A stretch of 64,000 bases of DNA from Cetobacterium somerae. GTDB lineage: Bacteria > Fusobacteriota > Fusobacteriia > Fusobacteriales > Fusobacteriaceae. The position numbers and the translations under genes were made by a program. Positions 60,174 through 64,000 of this stretch are shown in pieces (positions within the stretch are counted from its first letter, which is position 1; each line of letters begins with the position of its first letter). The DNA lies in NCBI RefSeq assembly GCF_022430525.1, contig NZ_CP092519.1, positions 372,001-436,000 on the forward strand, written 5' to 3'. The notes beneath the pieces are model-generated. The model was not told the DNA's origin. It was given only the letters and a program-made list of their open reading frames with translations, and made no database searches.

Positions 60174-61190
60174 ATGAGAATTGCTTTAGATGCCATGGGT
60201 GGAGATTTTGCACCTTTAGAAACAGTAAAGGGTGCTGTACAAGCTTTGGATGAACTAAAAGATTTAACTGTGGTTTTAGTTGGAAAAAAAGAAAAAATAC
60301 AAGAAGAATTAGAAAAGTATACTTATGATAAAAATAGAATAGAAATTTATGATGCTAGAGAAATTATTGAGATGACAGACGATCCAATGTCAGCTGTAAG
60401 AACTAAAAAAGATTCATCTATGAATAGAATGTTAGAATTAGTGAAATCTGGAGAGGTTGAAGCATCAGTTTCAGCAGGAAATACAGGAGCATTAATAAGT
60501 GCTAGTCAACTTAAACTTAGAAGAATAAAAGGAGTTTTGAGACCAGCAATAACAACAATATTTCCAAGCAAAAAAAGAGATATTGTTTTAATGGATGTGG
60601 GCGCAAATGCTGATTGTAGACCTGAGTTTATAAATCAATTTGCAACAATGGGAACTCTATATTATGAAGAGATGTTTGGTGTTTCAAATGCTAAAGTTGG
60701 ATTGCTTAACATAGGAACTGAAGAAGGAAAAGGTAATGAAATTACAAGAGAGGCCTTCCATCTTTTGAAAAGTAATGATAAAATAAATTTTATAGGAAAC
60801 ATTGAAAGCAGAGAGATGATGGATGGAGAAGTTGACGTTATTGTAGCTGATGGTTTTACTGGAAATATGGTTTTAAAAACAGCAGAAGGAACTGCTAAAT
60901 TTATATTTTCAATTTTAAAAGAAGAGATAAATAAGAGTACTTTAGGAAAAGTTGGGGCCCTATTGTTGAAACCTATTTTAAAAAAATTAAAAGTAAAGTT
61001 GGATTCTTCTGAGTACGGAGGAGCTCTTTTCTTAGGAATAAATGGAATTTCTATAAAAGCTCATGGAAATTCAACAGCTAGAGGAATAAAAAATGCTTTA
61101 AAAGTTGCCAATAAGTTTGCAGAAGACAAATTTATAGATAGATTGACAGAGGTAATGAAACAGAATCAAGGAGGAAGCGATGAAGCTTAA
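60174..61190 (+). CDS. plsX: phosphate acyltransferase PlsX
   Basis: A 338-residue enzyme making acyl-phosphate from acyl-ACP for phospholipid synthesis. N-terminus MRIALDAMGGDFAP and the block GDVGANADCRPE-like LMDVGANADCRPEF are typical. A TGG-TATAAT extended -10 lies at 60132-60139. It overlaps fabH by 11 bases. Confidence 0.95.
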   Translation: MRIALDAMGGDFAPLETVKGAVQALDELKDLTVVLVGKKEKIQEELEKYTYDKNRIEIYDAREIIEMTDDPMSAVRTKKDSSMNRMLELVKSGEVEASVSAGNTGALISASQLKLRRIKGVLRPAITTIFPSKKRDIVLMDVGANADCRPEFINQFATMGTLYYEEMFGVSNAKVGLLNIGTEEGKGNEITREAFHLLKSNDKINFIGNIESREMMDGEVDVIVADGFTGNMVLKTAEGTAKFIFSILKEEINKSTLGKVGALLLKPILKKLKVKLDSSEYGGALFLGINGISIKAHGNSTARGIKNALKVANKFAEDKFIDRLTEVMKQNQGGSDEA

Positions 61191-62172
61191 AAATGTAGGT
61201 ATAATAGGGTTAGGAACTTATGTTCCAGAAAATGTAATGACAAATTTTGATTTTGAAAAAATTATAGATACATCAGACGAGTGGATTAGGACAAGAACAG
61301 GAATAGAGGAAAGAAGATTTGCAAGCGCAGATCAAGCTACATCGGATTTAGGAGCAGAAGCATCAAAAAAAGCTTTAGAAAAAGCAGGGCTTTCTGCAGA
61401 AGATATCGATATGATAATTTTAGCAACAACAACACCTGATTATCCAATTCAAAGTACAGCATGTGTTGTACAAGAGTTAATAGGAGCTGTAAATGCGGCA
61501 GCAGTAGATATAAATGCAGCATGTAGTGGATTTGTTTATGCTTTAACAATGGCAAAGGGCTTGATTGCTTCTGGAATGAATAAAAAAATATTAGTAATAG
61601 GAGCAGAAGTTCTATCTAAGTGTGTAGATATGCAAGATAGAAATACTTGTGTTTTATTTGGAGATGGGGCAGCAGCAGCTGTAGTAGCCGAAGTAGAAGA
61701 AGGGTACGGAATGTTATCACAATTTTTAGGAGCAGAAGCTGATGTGAAAGGAGCTCTTAGAACACCGGCAGGAGGAACAAGAAAACCATTAAGTCAAGAA
61801 GTTTTAGATGAGAGATCAAATTTCTTACAAATGAAAGGACAAGATGTATTTAAGTTTGCTGTAAAAGCTCTTCCAAAAGCAACTTTAGAAGCATTAGAAG
61901 GAGCTAATTTAAAAGCAGAAAATATAGATATGGTATTTCCACATCAAGCAAATGTTAGAATAATAGAGGCAGCTTCAAAAAGATTAGAAATTCCAATGGA
62001 TAAGTTTTATTTAAACTTAAATAAATTAGGGAATACATCATCAGCTTCAATTGGATTAGCTTTAGGTGAAGCTTTAGATAAAGGTCTTGTAAAAAAAGGA
62101 GATACAATAGCATTAACAGGATTTGGAGCAGGATTAACATATGCTTCAATGATAATTAAGTGGTCTTACTAA
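61180..62172 (+). CDS. fabH: 3-oxoacyl-ACP synthase III
   Basis: A 330-residue condensing enzyme that starts fatty acid synthesis from acetyl-CoA and malonyl-ACP. Catalytic Cys in NAACSGFVYAL, His in FPHQANVRI and Asn in GNTSSASIG. ATG after AGGAGG, inside the plsX end. Confidence 0.96.
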   Translation: MKLKNVGIIGLGTYVPENVMTNFDFEKIIDTSDEWIRTRTGIEERRFASADQATSDLGAEASKKALEKAGLSAEDIDMIILATTTPDYPIQSTACVVQELIGAVNAAAVDINAACSGFVYALTMAKGLIASGMNKKILVIGAEVLSKCVDMQDRNTCVLFGDGAAAAVVAEVEEGYGMLSQFLGAEADVKGALRTPAGGTRKPLSQEVLDERSNFLQMKGQDVFKFAVKALPKATLEALEGANLKAENIDMVFPHQANVRIIEAASKRLEIPMDKFYLNLNKLGNTSSASIGLALGEALDKGLVKKGDTIALTGFGAGLTYASMIIKWSY

Positions 62173-62180
62173 AATTAAAA

Positions 62181-62209
62181 TTGACAGAGTAAGAATAATA
62201 TGATATATT
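62181..62209 (+). promoter_or_regulatory. fabD promoter (TTGACA-N17-TGA-TATATT)
   Basis: The -35 is at 62181-62186 and the -10 at 62204-62209 with an extended TGA. It lies in the 71-base gap after fabH, so the fab genes can be transcribed from an internal promoter. Confidence 0.7.
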
Positions 62210-62243
62210 AAAAAACACATGTTATTTATAAAAAGGAGTTAAT

Positions 62244-63149
62244 ATGAGCAAAATAGCTTTTGTTTTTCCAGGTCAAGGAACACAGTATGTTGGCATGGGA
62301 AAAGAACTTTATGAAAATAATGAACTAGCTAAAAAAGAGTTTGATAAAATCTTCTCTAATTTAGATTTTGATTTAAAATCAGTTATGTTTGAAGGTAGTG
62401 AGGAAGAGTTAAAAGATACTAAAAACACTCAACCAGCTATAGTAGCTATGAGTTTAGTTTTAGAAAAATTATTAAGAGAAAAAGGTATTGAACCAAATTA
62501 TGTAGCAGGGCACTCTGTAGGAGAGTATGCAGCAATTGGATCAGCAGGATTTTTATCTATGGAAGATGCTGTAAAGCTAACTTCGTTAAGAGGAAAAGCA
62601 ATGAGCAAGGTGTCAGGAGAAGTTGCAGGAACAATGGCAGCAATAATTGGACTTGATGCTGATAAAATAGTTGAAACTTTAAAATCAGTAGATGGAGTAG
62701 CAGAGGCAGTGAATTTCAATGAGCCTAAGCAAACTGTAATAGCAGGAGAAAAAGAAGCAATAGGAAAAGCTTGTATAGCTTTAAAGGAAGCGGGAGCAAG
62801 AAGAGCTATGGAATTATCAGTTTCTGGACCATTCCACTCAAGCTTAATGCAACCAGCTGGTGAAATACTAAAAGAAGCTTTAGAAGAGTTTAATTTTAAG
62901 GATTCTTCAATAATTTTAGTGGCAAATACAACAGCAAAAGAGGTTACAAAAGTAGAAGATTTAAAAGATGAATTATATAGACAAAGTTTTGGACCAGTTA
63001 AATGGGTTGACACAATATTAGCTTTAAAAGAAGCAGGAGTGACAACTGTATACGAAATTGGACCTGGAAAAGTATTGAATGGTTTAATAAAAAAGATTGA
63101 TAAAGAAATTGAAGTTATCAATATTGAAAAACTTTCAGATTTAGTATAA
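62244..63149 (+). CDS. fabD: malonyl-CoA:ACP transacylase
   Basis: A 301-residue acyltransferase. FPGQGTQYVGMGKEL at the N-terminus, the nucleophile serine in AGHSVGEYAA and the His in GPFHSSLM are clear. It loads malonate on acyl carrier protein. Confidence 0.96.
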   Translation: MSKIAFVFPGQGTQYVGMGKELYENNELAKKEFDKIFSNLDFDLKSVMFEGSEEELKDTKNTQPAIVAMSLVLEKLLREKGIEPNYVAGHSVGEYAAIGSAGFLSMEDAVKLTSLRGKAMSKVSGEVAGTMAAIIGLDADKIVETLKSVDGVAEAVNFNEPKQTVIAGEKEAIGKACIALKEAGARRAMELSVSGPFHSSLMQPAGEILKEALEEFNFKDSSIILVANTTAKEVTKVEDLKDELYRQSFGPVKWVDTILALKEAGVTTVYEIGPGKVLNGLIKKIDKEIEVINIEKLSDLV

Positions 63150-63235
63150 AATACTAAAGATTATAAAACTTGAAAAAATATATTAAATTTGCTAATATAT
63201 TAATATAAATAATTTAAAAATTAGGAGGAAAACAC

Positions 63236-63460
63236 ATGTTAGATAAAATAAGAGAAATAGTTGTAGAGCAATTAGGAGTAGACGCTGATCAAGTAACTTT
63301 AGAGGCAAACTTCGTAGAGGATTTAGGAGCAGATTCATTAGATACAGTTGAGTTAATAATGGCTTTCGAAGAGGAGTTTGACGTAGAGATTCCTGATACA
63401 GAAGCAGAAAAAATTAAAACTGTTCAAGATGTTGTAAACTACATTGAGTCAAATAAGTAA
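63236..63460 (+). CDS. acpP: acyl carrier protein
   Basis: A 74-residue acidic carrier with the phosphopantetheine serine in [16 protein letters not shown] site. Codon bias suggests high expression. A terminator follows before fabF. Confidence 0.97.
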   Translation: MLDKIREIVVEQLGVDADQVTLEANFVEDLGADSLDTVELIMAFEEEFDVEIPDTEAEKIKTVQDVVNYIESNK

Positions 63461-63469
63461 GATAAATTT

Positions 63470-63493
63470 AAAGGGGTATGAAAGTACCCCTTT
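63470..63493 (+). terminator. intrinsic terminator between acpP and fabF
   Basis: AAAGGGGTA/TACCCCTTT stem with a modest T-tract; probably partial, reducing fabF relative to acpP. Confidence 0.6.
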
Positions 63494-63534
63494 AGTTATA
63501 TTTTTTGGAAAAATAACGAAGAGGTGGATAAATA

Positions 63535-64000
63535 ATGAGAAGAGTAGTTGTAACAGGAGTTGGTTTAATAACTTCACTAGGGACTGGGACGGAAAAATCT
63601 TGGGAAGCTATTAAGGCTGGAAAATGTGGAATAAAAGAGATTAAATCTTTTGATACAACAGAAAGTGCTGTTAAAATAGCTGGAGAAGTTACTGACTTTG
63701 ATCCAACTGAGTTTGGAATAGAAAAAAAAGAAGTAAAAAAATTAGCTAGAAATACACAATTTGCAATTGCCGCTGCAAAAATGGCATTAGAAGACTCAGG
63801 ACTTGTTATAGACGATAAAAATGCAACTAAAGTCGGAACAATAGTATCGTCAGGAATTGGTGGAATAGAAATTTTTGAAGATCAATATGGGACAATGTTA
63901 GAAAAAGGAGTAAGAAGAATATCTCCTTTTACAATACCAGCAATGATTAATAATATGGCATCAGGAAATGTTGGGATTTATTTTGGTGCAAAAGGACCAA
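63535..64000 (+). CDS. fabF: 3-oxoacyl-ACP synthase II, N-terminal part (runs off window)
   Basis: ATG after GAGGTGG opens MRRVVVTGVGLITSLGTGTE, the standard FabF N-terminus, and stays open to the last base (155 codons seen). SSGIGGIEIFEDQYG and SPFTIPAMINNMASGNVGIYFG fit the family; the catalytic Cys lies beyond the window. Confidence 0.95.
   Translation, partial: MRRVVVTGVGLITSLGTGTEKSWEAIKAGKCGIKEIKSFDTTESAVKIAGEVTDFDPTEFGIEKKEVKKLARNTQFAIAAAKMALEDSGLVIDDKNATKVGTIVSSGIGGIEIFEDQYGTMLEKGVRRISPFTIPAMINNMASGNVGIYFGAKGP

Noticed and set aside
62498-63121. 207-codon minus-strand ORF antisense to fabD
   Set aside because: Lies wholly inside fabD, which has full family motifs. No ribosome site and unnatural composition; a shadow frame.

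Overview
The window is a low-GC, densely coded chromosomal segment. Its gene content points to an anaerobic, fermentative member of the Fusobacteriota (Cetobacterium/Fusobacterium-like). The clues are a diderm envelope (OmpA-like lipoprotein, outer-membrane barrel, DUF11-repeat surface protein), strong GGAGG ribosome sites, and anaerobic sulfite reductase together with superoxide reductase and rubredoxin. I assign it to the phylum from protein character only and do not name a species.

Layout: 1-3.4 kb holds the end of a large surface protein, a tiny hydrophobic ORF with its own promoter and terminator, and a convergent pair encoding a fimbrial-chaperone-like protein and a small secreted protein, followed by a HutD-family protein. 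3.5-10.4 kb holds YibE/F, a 5'-nucleotidase lipoprotein, manA, and a BglG-type regulator cut in two by an IS3-family element. 10.6-13 kb carries gapA and pgk. 13.2-15.3 kb encodes an HD-GYP c-di-GMP phosphodiesterase with a large sensor region.

15.3-22.3 kb is a one-direction amino-acid decarboxylation operon: an Orn/Lys/Arg decarboxylase, an APC antiporter, a CtlX-type citrulline hydrolase, a pyruvoyl histidine decarboxylase and a second APC antiporter. 22.4-25.8 kb has a FUSC-type exporter, a DAACS symporter and a pseudouridine synthase. 26.1-31.7 kb is asrABC followed by a YeiH-type exporter and two small unknown genes. 31.8-34.4 kb has a second 5'-nucleotidase, an FMN-binding protein and an OmpA lipoprotein. 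34.6-35.1 kb is a six-tRNA operon (Pro, Gly, Arg, His, Lys, Leu).

35.2-39.5 kb holds truA, a GNAT, a PerR-superoxide reductase-rubredoxin operon under a perfect PerR/Fur palindrome, an MBL hydrolase, a UDG-like protein and a decayed glycosyltransferase. 39.6-43.4 kb has yebC, a guanine-type riboswitch with an NCS2 permease, and three DUF4402-like secreted proteins behind a c-di-GMP-I riboswitch. 43.6-53.8 kb has recG, proS, a SigH-like sigma factor, an encapsulin plus encapsulated-ferritin pair, an outer-membrane barrel protein, and an rluD-rnhB-yraN-comF run. 53.9-56.3 kb is tpiA-gpmI. 56.3-58.1 kb is a lysine riboswitch whose terminator overlaps the aptamer P1 strand, followed by an NhaC-family transporter. 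58.2-64 kb is ychF and the yceD-rpmF-plsX-fabH-fabD-acpP-fabF cluster, with fabF cut by the window edge.

Main themes are amine and amino-acid fermentation (decarboxylases, lysine switch), sulfite and oxygen-stress handling, and c-di-GMP control of surface proteins (the phosphodiesterase and a c-di-GMP riboswitch lie in the same window). The most noteworthy items are the hdcA/ctlX/decarboxylase operon, the c-di-GMP-controlled DUF4402 trio, the apparently ligand-activated lysine switch, and the encapsulin ferritin nanocompartment.
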